Of a DNA stretch of 64,000 nt, positions 26,001-36,268 are shown one piece after another. This stretch comes from Fasciolopsis buskii (taxonomy: Eukaryota > Platyhelminthes > Trematoda > Plagiorchiida > Fasciolidae), in NCBI GenBank assembly GCA_008360955.1, contig LUCM01000101.1, forward strand, positions 343,075 to 407,074, read 5' to 3'. The notes under the pieces are model-generated. The model ran no database searches, had not been told where the DNA came from, and worked only from the letters and a program-made list of their open reading frames with translations. The position numbers and the translations under genes were made by a program. The first letter of the stretch is position 1, and every line of letters starts with the position of its first letter.

Positions 26001-27660
26001 AAAATCATTTTAAGCCGATATTGCATGCCGTTAGTATGCAGTGAGTTTAATCGGTCGCTATTGTTATCTTCTAAAATCAGGGGAACTTTGAAAAGCAATC
26101 ACCTGTTTTATTTCATACTCAAAAACTGCCCCGACACGGTATTTGATTAGTTTTGAGAAACAATCCTAACGACCTGGATACGAGTGAAAATTGATATGAA
26201 TTTATTCACACACATTACTTCACACATGTCTACTATGCTACACACGACGCAAATTGAAAGTCTGATATTTTGATCATTTTGCTACATTTATCGGTCCTAC
26301 TTGACCAAATTTTAATGAGCGAGAATACAGTTTGTTGCATTGGTTGTGTTTTCTCAGTGGTATTTTTGTTTTCCCGGAAATGCTGCTTAAAAGTTCACGG
26401 ATTAGATTGGAAAACTACAGACAATGGTTAAACACCCAGAGCAAATCAATACCAAGCAATATTTTCCAGCTGGATACTTTTTCCTAATTAGAATCGTTCA
26501 ACGCGGTGCCAAAAATATAAAACTGAAATGAGCAGTCCCTTTTGCTAATGGCTTATCGGTAATCTTGTCATCCGGTACAGTATACCATACAATTTTGTGC
26601 CAGTAAAATTGTCATATGTCGCGGAAACCGCTATCGATCCAGCCAAAGATGAAGGCATTTGAGCTGATTGTTAGTTATTTCGGCCGAATCGATACATCAT
26701 CCGGTCTTAAACAAACAAGCCAATCCGTTTGTTCCACACGAAGTCACTTACAGCGAGTATGCAATAAAAGTTACGTTGTTAGGTTAGGAAGCAAATCACA
26801 TAAATCTCTGTGGCTTTCGTTTTTTTTTCACTAAAAGCAGTATCGCTGCTCGATGCAGCAATTCATATAATTCAGTGACTTCCATCATTTTTCAGCTGCA
26901 CCTGAAACTCCAGTCGACGGGAGCGGGAGAGGGAGGTTGTTAGCTAATCTGTAAAATTGAGCTAAAATGCAGTCTGCTGAATTACCGCCAAAAAATACTT
27001 GTCAGATATATCATCAATTTTTCTAGTTATGATCTAATCAGTGAGTATTGTGTGTTTGTGTTCATTCCTTTTTAGGTATTTGGGCCTTGTTCGACCAAAG
27101 ATGATGACCCCGTTTTCTGCATTTCGAGGATACCATGGCGAGCCAGCACATAAGGTTCACAAACGTGTTACCATTCTTTGGATAGAACTTGGTTAACTAA
27201 ATAACTTTGTCCGTATGGGAATCTGCCAAGTATCTTTTGATGCGTTAATATTTCATGACGTACGAAATATTAACATTCTGTGACACCGGATCTCGTGACA
27301 GATTTAGGAGTTCATGTACCTCCTACTATTGAGATATGATTAATACCTGTTTTCAACCCCACTTCTTATTAGCCACAATAGAATGCAATAGGACTTTCTT
27401 TCTGTGCTGACAATAATTGTTAATTTGTTTTGCACAGAGTTAAGAGCATGGTCATTTTAGTGAATATATCGAATTCATACAGTCGTTGTGATCACGATTC
27501 ATGGATGACGGCTTTAGGGATGGCAGTGACCGGTGGAAAAACTCGTTCGTCGTCGAACTGAAGCGGTTTTGACGCACGGTTATTTAGGAAACACAAAGTC
27601 TGCCCGAACTACACTGTGTCGATTGTTTTCTGCAAATGAGCACTGGGGGAGGGTTGATAA
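23091..27660. other. No supported gene; one possible tRNA-like trace
   Basis: A possible decayed tRNA-like stretch lies around 24245-24310 (GGTCGAAAGG, later GGGATCAAATC). Short open frames (23088-23276, 23249-23458, 23979-24191, 25019-25204, 26616-26834) have no recognisable content. A T-rich run lies near 26819-26829. Confidence 0.4.
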
Positions 27661-27671
27661 ACTGTAAAATC

Positions 27672-27694
27672 TATATATATATATATATATATAT
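27672..27694. repeat. (TA)n microsatellite
   Basis: About 23 bases of uninterrupted TA dinucleotide, flanked on both sides by TGTAAAATC. The flanking repeat probably reflects slippage rather than insertion. Confidence 0.9.
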
Positions 27695-27699
27695 GTAAA

Positions 27700-30221
27700 A
27701 TCATGACTAACGACCTAATTGGTAAGGAAAACGGGGAAAACGGTGCCTTTTATGCAAATTTTGCTTGCAGTGAAACATTGATTCTATTTCGTGAAGAGGG
27801 ATGCAGCTATTCAATAAATAGCAAACGAGAATGGAGTCCATTCTGACAGAAATCAACTTTATAACCGTTATTTTGTTGACCACAGCAATGTACTCTGCAA
27901 ATTTGTTGAACCAATTCCAAAATAAAATGCAGCCAAACTAAATCAATCAACTGAAAATGTCAACCCAAAAGGGAGAATCCTTTGTCACTTTATCGACCTG
28001 CTATATTCTAATCAGTGTCTGAAATTAAGCCATCCGCGGTCGGGTAATACTTGTTCCTTGGGATAGATAGCTTTCTGTGGAAGACATTTTCCGTAGACAA
28101 ATAAATTCGCTCGCATTCTTAAGCAGGAGTGCACAAGACCACCTGAAGTTAATTCATTATACCTAACCGAATTTGAACTGAGACCGGTAGCCCAACAAAA
28201 CTTCTGGCCTCGAAATTAGAACAAATTAAGGTCTTTGCTTCACACGTTATTTTACGGTTTGAGCGTATACTTTTCATGCTGTATAGTTGTGAAAAGCAAC
28301 AAATCAAAGAAAAAGACTTTTGACTACTACATTTTCTTCGAGTTTTGCACCTGTTTTGGATGCCATATTCTCTTTTCAACCAATATATTTTTCGGACAGA
28401 TTGAGAAATAACTCAATTTGTTTCCATTTTCCCATTCCAAAGGTTGTTGCGAAACACTGAGTTGCTTGAACTCATTCCTAAGAACTTTTCATGGAATTCC
28501 TAGTTGCTTATCTTCGCCATTCATCGTCAAGCGAACTTCGTCCGCGAAGTTTGGTTTGGTGGATTTCGACAAATACAGAATCTGATCTAGCTGTGAAAAG
28601 TCTTCAGTGGAATTCGGACCCACGGATGGACACAACCCATGCAACCTGATTCACAAGAAGGACCTGTTCCGGCAGCTAACCTACCAAAATGTCACCGTAT
28701 TGGAGTCATAAGCATGCTTACTTTTGGCAGGTAACTATCGATCGTAGAGTAGAATGTACCTAATCCAAGAAGCCTGGACTTGAAGCGCAGCTGGTAGAGC
28801 ACAAGTGGTGCGAATATGTATGTTGCCTTTTTCGTAAAACGTAAAAACGGAAGATTAAGTCCGCTGTGATATCGACTCGTTAATTGCTGAATTATCCATT
28901 CACTGAGAGCTTGTCACCAGGTCTCAGTTACTCTAGGCAGAAAAAAGAGCACTTTAAATGTTCTCCAAAATTCGTTTATTAGGCCGAATAGAATGGCCTA
29001 CTTTGATTCCCTCTGAACAGCAATCATCGATTGATCAGTTAACAGACTAATAAGGCCCAACCATATTTACCATGCGGTTTTTGACCAGTGGATCGACCAA
29101 AACAAACGCGCGGTCTTATTGAGGTTGTGCTGACCTTTGACTAAGATAACGAGTAGGCACACTCATCATTCGCTATTCTTGCAACTTTCCTGTGTGGATT
29201 GAATCCAAGTATGGGTTTGAATTCTACCGAGGTAGCACACTTTTCATCGCCGGATCAATCCTAAAGTTCGATCAGCTCGGTTAACAATGAAAGTTTCTGC
29301 GCACGCAGCTGTAGTTTGAAGGAGCACAAAATTTTGGATTTTATCAGACAGCGGATGACTCCATTTTTCACAAATTATTGACACAGTGTATTCTGATAAA
29401 TGTGCATTGCATGTCCCTTAACTTAGCGAGTGAACTATTTCTCATATTTTATTTACCCACTGTTGCATAGTGCAGAGGAAGTGTGCCATAAAATCCATCC
29501 AACTGTATCCTGTAGTTTCTGTGTCCAATCACATGCATAAACATTTTGATATGAACTTGACCAGTCGACTGACCGGCCTTTATTGAATTTGTGTGTTTTC
29601 CCGAGTTGCATGCAGCTATTCTACTCTGTTTGTTTGCCTCTTCAGTGCATAACATGCAGTCCGCTTTAGGGACCCAGTTAAAATTGTTTGAACACTGTTG
29701 CGCTCCTCGGTGGGTTATGGACTTCTCGAATTTATCGTACACCAGAATACGAAAAGAAGTCAGTTTATCTGTTGCCTACTAGTGCCTATTACGATGCACA
29801 GAACAGGTAGTAAGAATAATCCCTGGATTACGAAACCCGATCAGTTGTGTTCAAGGCATGCAGTTGAAAAAAAGACACCAAAACCAGATTTGGTTCGTTT
29901 GGTCCAACTATTGTCCATTGGGAGAGTCAGATGGACAAGGAATTACTTTATTCATCCATGGTTAATCTTCCGTTGACTGGAAATCATGTGTAGACAGTTG
30001 AGAACAGCCGGTGGTTTGTTCAGTGTGTCCCGGTAAAACCGGCAGCATGCTAATCCGATTAGATTTGGTGACTCAACTGATCGTTGAAATTTTGAGATTT
30101 GAATTTTCGATTTGATCATCTGTCAGTCGACAGTGTAAAATAATCCCTGCCCAAAGGAAAAAACATACATTGATCGGGCGAAAACAAACTAATCCAAAAC
30201 CCCGAACTCCCTCGTTACTGA
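27700..30221. other. No supported gene
   Basis: Short frames on both strands (28149-28379, 29449-29742, 29698-29976) carry no recognisable domain or splice context. Confidence 0.4.
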
Positions 30222-30235
30222 TAATCTCATGTATG

Positions 30236-30627
30236 CATTTTAGTAGTAGGAGATTGAATGTTTACATGAAATAATTCACCATGTGATATCATTGCTCAAC
30301 TCACCATAAACAAACCATCGAAGCACTGTACAGCTGTTTCATCCTTGTTAGGAATCAGCAGCACTGCACATTCACCGCGCCCGAACTGGGACGCCAACCC
30401 GGGACGAACGATTCGGAGTCGAACGCCTTAGCCATTACGCTACCGGGCAGGCTCTGAACGGTTTGTTCAACTTCAACACATGATGTTGCACCTAGCCGTC
30501 ACTGATTTGCACGGTTACTGTCCGTCAGCTCACACCGATCCACCCCTACTCATAGATGACTTCTCTGCAGGTAGCCTAAGTACGACGAAGGCTTTGCATA
30601 TCACCTACACACCTTGATCACTTGATA
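30236..30627 (-). mobile_element. SINE unit 1 (minus), hammerhead core broken
   Basis: The tRNA-like head has an A-box at 30442-30432 (TAGCGTAATGG on the minus strand, exact to TRGYNNANNGG) and a B-box position at 30399-30389 (GGTTGGCGTCC, decayed from GGTTCGANTCC), spaced 32 bases apart as in a tRNA. The hammerhead region lacks three bases relative to unit 2. CTGATGATTCC becomes CTGATTCC, which removes G8 and A9 of the catalytic core, so this copy should not cleave. Stem II loop AACA, GAAA and the CAGCTGTACAGTGC tail are kept. About 190 bases precede the tRNA head on the minus strand. Confidence 0.7.
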
Positions 30628-30977
30628 CATTTTAGTAGTAGGAGATTGAATGTTTACATGAAATAATTCACCATGTGATATCATCGCTCAACTCACCATA
30701 AACAAACCATCGAAGCACTGTACAGCTGTTTCATCCTTGTTAGGAATCATCAGCAGCACTGCATATCCACCGCGCCCGAACTGGGAAGCCAACCCGGGAC
30801 GAACGATTCGGAGTCGAACGCCTTAGCCATTACGCTACCGGGCAGGCTCTGAACGGTTTGTTCAACTTCAACACATGATGTTGCACCTACCCGTCACTGA
30901 TTTGCACGGTTACTATCCGTTAGCTCACAGCGATCGACCCCTACTCATAGATGAATTCTCTGCAGGCAGCCTAAGTA
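30628..30977 (-). mobile_element. SINE unit 2 (minus), near-complete hammerhead
   Basis: This is a second head-to-tail unit, starting with the same CATTTTAGTAGTAGG edge as unit 1. The A-box is at 30837-30827 on the minus strand. It lacks the 5' extension found in unit 1 beyond CCTAAGTA, where it meets the inverted unit 3. The hammerhead is described separately at 30711-30763. Differences from unit 1 are scattered single bases plus the three-base change in the ribozyme, so the units are close but not identical. Confidence 0.7.
30711..30763 (-). ncRNA. Type I hammerhead ribozyme, complete core, weak stem II base
   Basis: Read on the minus strand: CTGATGA (30753-30747), then stem II TTCCT/AGGAT around loop AACA, then GAAA (30732-30729), then CAGCTGTA with predicted cleavage after GTA between 30721 and 30720. 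Stem I pairs CAGTGCTTCG (30720-30711) with the bases just before CTGATGA at 9 of 10 positions, three of them G-U. Stem III is minimal: ACA/TGT closed over two bases, as in mini-hammerheads that work best as dimers or multimers. The first pair of stem II is a U-U mismatch where natural ribozymes usually have G-C, which may reduce activity. Fold and activity are inferred from the known hammerhead consensus. Confidence 0.7.
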
Positions 30978-31259
30978 GTGGAAGATCGGTGTGAGCTAAC
31001 GGATAGTAACCGTGCAAATCAGTGACGGCTAGGTGCAACATCATGTGTTGAAGTTGAACAAACCGTTCAGAGCCTGCTCGGTAGCGTAATGGCTAAGGTG
31101 TTCGACTCAGAATCGTTCGTCCCGGGTTGGCGTCCCAGTTCGGGCGCGGTGTATATGCAGTGCTGATGAATCCTAACAAGGATGAAACAGCTGTACAGTG
31201 CTTCGATGGTTTGTTTATGGTGAGTTGAGCAATGATATCACATGGTGAATTATTTCATG
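30978..31259 (+). mobile_element. SINE unit 3 (plus), inverted copy with intact hammerhead core
   Basis: Reads GATCGGTGTGAGCTAACGG, then the leader shared with units 1 and 2, then the tRNA-like head. The A-box TAGCGTAATGG is at 31082-31092 and the B-box position GGTTGGCGTCC at 31125-31135. The intervening sequence resembles an anticodon arm with a C-T-C-C-G-A-A loop (in units 1 and 2), which would put CCG at the anticodon and suggest descent from a tRNA-Arg. That last point is an inference. The hammerhead follows at 31155-31203. The unit ends where the shared sequence stops at TTATTTCATGT, next to the right target-site duplication. Confidence 0.7.
31155..31203 (+). ncRNA. Type I hammerhead ribozyme, all catalytic bases present
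   Basis: CTGATGA (31163-31169) is followed by a 5-bp stem II ATCCT/AGGAT (31170-31174 with 31079+100 to 31183, i.e. 31179-31183) around AACA, then GAAA (31184-31187). CAGCTGTA ends at 31195, the predicted cleavage position (GTA, an NUH triplet). Stem III is the short pairing A31187-T31194, C31188-G31193, A31189-T31192. Stem I pairs 31196-31203 with 31162-31155 with two mismatches: G31198 with G31160, and T31202 with T31156. Stem II starts with A-U where G-C is usual. Every base of the CUGANGA and GAA core is present. Position, directly downstream of a Pol III-type tRNA head, matches the schistosome S-alpha arrangement. Confidence 0.75.
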
Positions 31260-31273
31260 TAATCTCATTTATG

Positions 31274-32090
31274 TCGGAGCTTCCTCAGTAAACGTTCGTG
31301 AAATTTATCCGAAAACCCTAAGATGATAGTCTCTCGAGGATAGTTTGAGTTCCGAATAAAAGCATTTGAACGACTGTCGTCGGGAGTAATGCGCCCCGCT
31401 CTTTTTGGTCTGCTACGATGAACAGCCATGGCCCTATCTTACTCTAATGTTTATTAATTATTGCAAAGTTTAAAATGAATGCAGAAATAACCTGATTTAT
31501 CTTTTTTCTGAGGCTTTGTCGTAATCTGGGGAAATTTAGGGTTTAAAAACTAACCAAATAAATTACCCACGTGGTGCCTTAAAAGACATTCCTAGATTGA
31601 TATTCCCCGTAGTACAAACAGACAAATGCGTTACACGTTTTGGAGAATTTTCCCCAGAACATATTCAACCTTTGCGTGCCCATGAACACATTTGTTATTC
31701 GGTCCCGTGGTCAAAAGCTCATTAGACTATTGTATTCAGATTTTTGGTTTGCTCTAATAACAACACTTTTTTGCATGTTTCTCAGCTATCCGTGGACATA
31801 GCGATTAGCTGATGAGCACTCTTTTTTAAATCCTCTTCACTAAATATGAATATCCTTCTTAAGATTGCCATTGTTGAGAGAAACAACTGCCGGGACGTGC
31901 ACGGGCTATGCGTGACTGTTCTTCAAGCAAACTGCACAACAATTCTTTACAGTCAACCTTTTTCGAAACAAGTATCACTTGGACATAAAAATAATTCTAG
32001 TTTCTTCACGAGGGAGCAGCTGTGTACATCATTTACAAGAGGGAAGTCAGGTCCAAAGGAGGAATTCTAATTAGTGAAGTTGATCGGTTT
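31274..32090. other. No supported gene
   Basis: One 74-codon frame at 31846-32070 starts at ATG (MNILLKIAIVERNNC) but has no recognisable content and no splice support. Confidence 0.4.
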
Positions 32091-32150
32091 TGGAAGGATT
32101 CGAACAGGCGAACTTCCGATCAAAACATCACAACCTTATCTGCTTTTTCG
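32091..32150 (-). repeat. tRNA-like fossil, minus strand
   Basis: On the minus strand CTGTTCGAATCC (32107-32096) is an intact B-box-type string. An A-box-like AAGCAGATAAGG lies upstream (32145-32134), about 26 bases away. The acceptor stem is not evident and the A-box start deviates, so this is treated as a tRNA-derived remnant rather than a working tRNA. Confidence 0.35.
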
Positions 32151-35100
32151 GAAGGTAGTGAATTCGCAAAATCCAGCGGATACTTTACATAGTAGTGACT
32201 ACAAGCAAAAGGGGAATAAAAATAATTTCATTAGACAAGTACTCAGTTCAAACCAGATACAATTTTTGCTTTAGCATGTCCCATTAGGTCCACCAACCAT
32301 CTTATTCAAAAATAAACACAAAAAAATTCCGAATCTAAACATCACAGGTGCACATTTCATTAGCACAGCTGGAAAAATATCGGTAACGATATTAGGTGTT
32401 TTGATATGTGCAACGAGTTGAGTATAACAACAAATTTGATGGTAATGTGACGTCAGAGGTGAACAGCCAACTGTGAGTTTGGAGACGAACGTGAAATGAA
32501 CCACGAGGGTTGCAGACTTATTCATTTCGTTACCGAAACATTGTCAAAATTATGCACGACTCATTTTGTTTGTAGATTTCAGAGTGACAATGGCTATTTT
32601 TTATGCCACAACTTAATAATCCAGAAAACAGCTAGCAGATCTAAAAGACTTATTGGACAAATCAACTTTACTGAGGTCGCAGGTTACCCGAAAGCCAAAT
32701 TTGTTCTTGGAGAAATTTTGTAATAGAAGTTTCCGCGTTTGACAGGCAATGGCATCTGCTATGCAACCAATACGTTTATTGGGGCAGGAGTGAGATTAAA
32801 TGGGCGACCCATCTGATTATTTCCTCTAGGATAAATTGAACACAAATCCTCCTAAAGTAAATTGTCTATCCAGACTGCCTAGGGGGAATTCTTGTATCGA
32901 TATGTAGAATGTTTAGGGAGAAAACGGTGTGTGACAATGCAAATCCTGCCATCAATGAGTGCTGTACCAGATTATGTTAATATTCATTTGAACCGCTGAG
33001 AGCAAACTAGAGTGGAGCAGAGGTGAGCAGGTAGATTCACAGGTGGTTGTCACAGTTTTATTTCCCAAATGAGGCTAGATGGGTTAGCACTCCTGCTGAT
33101 TCCTAGCGCATTCAGTAAAAAAATCTGAATGGTGCTATCCTGGTTGTCAATGGTGATTTGTACGTAGCCTTTGCTTGACAAGTCACTTTGTTAACAAATT
33201 CACTGTTCCACATATGAACAATGTTCACCAAATGCCGCAATAATTGGAAAACAAAGCTCATGGATTCGGGCGGAATTCAAGGCCGAGCTCTTGTATTTCA
33301 ATAACTAGGGTTGTGGACACTTAACACATGAACTATAACGGTTTGTTGCTAAACGTCGAATTGTATATCATTCACATTGAAATCCTTTGACCTGAATATC
33401 CGACATTCATTATTTTTCCTTCGAACTAACTAGATAGGTCTACGGCAATAATTGTTTGTTATCGACTTTTCTATTGGCTAATCCGTCGTCGTAACAGGCG
33501 GACTAGTGGAGCAGCTAAGTCCCCAAAAGAACTACGACATTCTGGCACGGTTCGGATAATGCTGACTAAATAGTCTTTACCAAATGGTCATGCGCATGAA
33601 AAAAATAATGACCGTCAGTGACATGCTTTTCGGCAATCCCAATATCCTAGTGGTTGAGTTCAACGATGTCAAAGGATCAGAATAACTCACTTGTTCCGAG
33701 CTTTTGGCTAGTGTCTATCACCGTTCTAAAATGTTCGAAAACATGAATTGTACGTGCGAATAACTTCGTACTGGCAATGAAGAACATGTCTGCGGTATTT
33801 ATGTTTCATCTGACTTCAATCGCAGATAAATATTTACAGTGCTTGATGTATATACCGGGGCGAAAATTGTTCATGATGTTTGATGCAAACCTGTATGTAA
33901 CTATTCGATGTGTGAGCTTTCATACTTGATCCCGGAGAAGGGAAATAATTTCCACACGGACCCATAAAATAAGTGATTTGTGCCTGACAGAGGCATCTGT
34001 GACGTTCCTTTTCACTCTGGATAAATAAAGCATTTCTTTTTCGGTATCGTTACGTTTTTGTAATTATCGTGTTTGGCTGAGTTTCATTCACCAAGCTTGC
34101 CATGAATGTTTGTTTTTAATTCTCAAGTTCTAGATGACTGACTCTGTCGGATTTTTTTTTAATTTTTCGTGAAAATGAAATAAAGCAATTGTCATACAAA
34201 ACTTTCTAGGAAGAAATTCAATTGCTTTTTGTTGGATATGCAGGAAATTGTCAAATGATAAGAGGAGGAAGATTTGGCCAGCACCTTGTGTGTGAAGTAC
34301 AAAAGGGAATTTTTCGGCGAAAAAATGGGATTCTTCGATAAGAAAAACAAATGACAGTTATGTCACAAAATGGTGGACGAAATATCAGTTGTTTTTATTG
34401 TTGCACCCAAAAATACAAGCCTATCGGGATTCAGTTCTAAGTGTGCACGCATTTGCGGCCACACAAAAGTGCATTTCAATAGACGAGATTGATGACTTTA
34501 TTGGAATTTGACCTGCATTATTACAAGATCGGATCAATGCTTTTTGTTGGTGCGGTAGCATTGGTTGTTTAGTGGCACAGTTCAATGCTTAGGATCAAAC
34601 CTACGTGCGCGGAGTGTGGAAAGGCAGCCCATAAAGACTGGTGGGGTTTGTACCCAGACAAAATTTCAAAATGTACCAGTTTATTTATTGGACAGAACAG
34701 TTGCCATTAGGGAGTGAAAACCCACATGGGATTGTTGACTAAACAGAACCACCATAAGGGTAGTTCAGTCAGCGGATGAGATTACCAATGTTTTAGATAT
34801 TTGTTGTCATAGTGAAGATATGCCAAACAAATCGAGGGTGACTAGTTATGCTTCGTCTTCCAACCAGTTAAAAGTCCGAAATTAGAAGGAAATCACCAGG
34901 ACGAACCATCGGTTTTTTGTCCATTGTCAGTGCACAAGGTGATCAAGGACTAAGCGGCATTGTATGATAAAAATACCGCGACAACTCCGTTCCCTTGAAC
35001 AGTTTCTGTCAAAAGAATTGGGACGTGCGTTGTTTATTCTCAAGAAATCCTGCTGTCATTCACTGACTCGATTAGTTTTCTGCATGCGACGCTTTTAAGA

Positions 35101-35908
35101 TATTTTTCCTCGGGTATACTTTGACCTGTTATTAGTTGGCAAATTTTTCTTCTGCCGGCGAGTTTTTGTATGAAGTCTATTTTTTGAGGTTTTATGTATT
35201 CAAATATCAGTGAGTTACACATCACACGGTTTTGCTATCAAGACCCGTGTTTGGAGGCTGACAATATTCTCTCGGGTTTAATCACGAGCACATACGTGGA
35301 TCATATTAGGATGAACAGTTTCAATTTACTAGTTTTTGGCATTACACAAACCGATGAACTAGCACATGCTCGACGATATAATTGCGTCAACCGCGGTACC
35401 TGGAACAGGGGTTTAGTTATGGAACTGTTCATTAGCAAGCTGTGCGGGGAGCAAACGGATATATTATAAAACGTTATGCAGTCAGACATGAACCACACCA
35501 AACAAGGACACAGAATTATATTCCTCACACCGTCGTTGCCATATGATTGCTTCATTTAACACAGTTTTGGGTGACTAGGCAACACTTCCGGTCTTGAACA
35601 ATTTTGGACCACGCTTGTAGAGGCAGAATTTAGGGTTTAGCTTTCCAAGGCCTATCATAAAAACAGTCACCAAAATACACTGGAATGCCCTGGATTTTGT
35701 TAAAATGAACACGACAAGCAACCTTGAATGCAGCTCATAAATTCTCCTGGTGCCTGGTATCAACTGAGTTCCCACTTGAGTGATGCTCTTTGATCTGGGT
35801 AGGTGAATGCTGCTCCGTTTGGCTTATGTAAGGCGCACCACAGAGCCGATCAAAACAACCAAACAATCCCTGAAAAGGTCAGTACTGGCATTCTATCACT
35901 GTTTTCAG
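32151..35908. other. No supported gene
   Basis: Open frames at 32271-32525 (minus), 32496-32723 (plus), 35194-35469 (plus) and overlapping minus-strand frames are unsupported. No repeat family could be traced. Confidence 0.4.
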
Positions 35909-36006
35909 AGGAACCTCCAAACACAGAGAGCCACCCGGCTTTACTGAACGCATTAGGTCATTTCTGTGCTCAAATGTCAAAGGATGCTATCAGAAAGTGC
36001 AATTAG
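35909..36006 (+). CDS. Weak candidate exon, unknown product
   Basis: The acceptor TTCTATCACTGTTTTCAG (AG at 35907-35908) has a good pyrimidine tract. The frame after it reads about 32 codons (EPPNTESHPALLNALGHFCA and on to a lysine-rich end) before TAG at 36004-36006. No donor fits inside it, so it would have to be a terminal exon, and no clear polyadenylation signal follows. No family is recognised. Confidence 0.15.
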
Positions 36007-36257
36007 ATTACTCAGTCTGTTCGATATAGGTTGAATTGTTTAGGGTGGTGGTTCAGTCTTGCACCAACGTCTTCTATGTTTAAAGTTCGGGAGCAAATAA
36101 AAGAAAGTCAGTGGTCCGTATTCTGTAAGGTGTGAAGTGACTCAAACTTGGATCGACAAATGGGCGCCCAGTTAACAGTCTGAAGGTCAGATCTGAGGTT
36201 GACTGTGTCAACAAGGTGCTGAAAGATAGCAGATCTGACAGATTCATTTGTGAATTA

Positions 36258-36268
36258 GGGGGGGGGGG
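36258..36268 (+). repeat. Homopolymer G11
   Basis: Eleven consecutive Gs, the second G-run outlier of the window. It could be a G-quadruplex contributor or a sequencing-length ambiguity. Confidence 0.9.

Larger units (their letters stand above)
30222..31273. mobile_element. Composite hammerhead-SINE insertion: two direct units plus one inverted, one shared TSD
   Basis: Unit 1 (about 30236-30627) and unit 2 (about 30628-30977) are direct repeats on the minus strand with a 392-base period, both starting CATTTTAGTAGTAGG as read on the plus strand. Unit 3 (about 30978-31259) is the same sequence on the plus strand, so units 2 and 3 form a head-to-head inverted repeat with arms of roughly 280 bases. 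The block is bounded by TAATCTCATGTATG (30222-30235) and TAATCTCATTTATG (31260-31273), 13 of 14 matching, which looks like one target-site duplication around the whole trimeric block. Each unit has a tRNA-like head, then a hammerhead, then a tail of about 50-100 bases. No protein is encoded, so mobilisation would depend on another element. Confidence 0.75.

Noticed and set aside
27663..27702. TGTAAAATC on both sides of the TA repeat as a target-site duplication
   Set aside because: The enclosed sequence is only a microsatellite; slippage explains it better.
30236..31259. Repeat block considered as a CRISPR-like array or satellite
   Set aside because: Units are 280-390 bases, one is inverted and they carry tRNA boxes and a ribozyme. 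This is a SINE composite.
31811..31840. CTGATGAG string as another hammerhead
   Set aside because: No pairing stem II and no GAAA follow.
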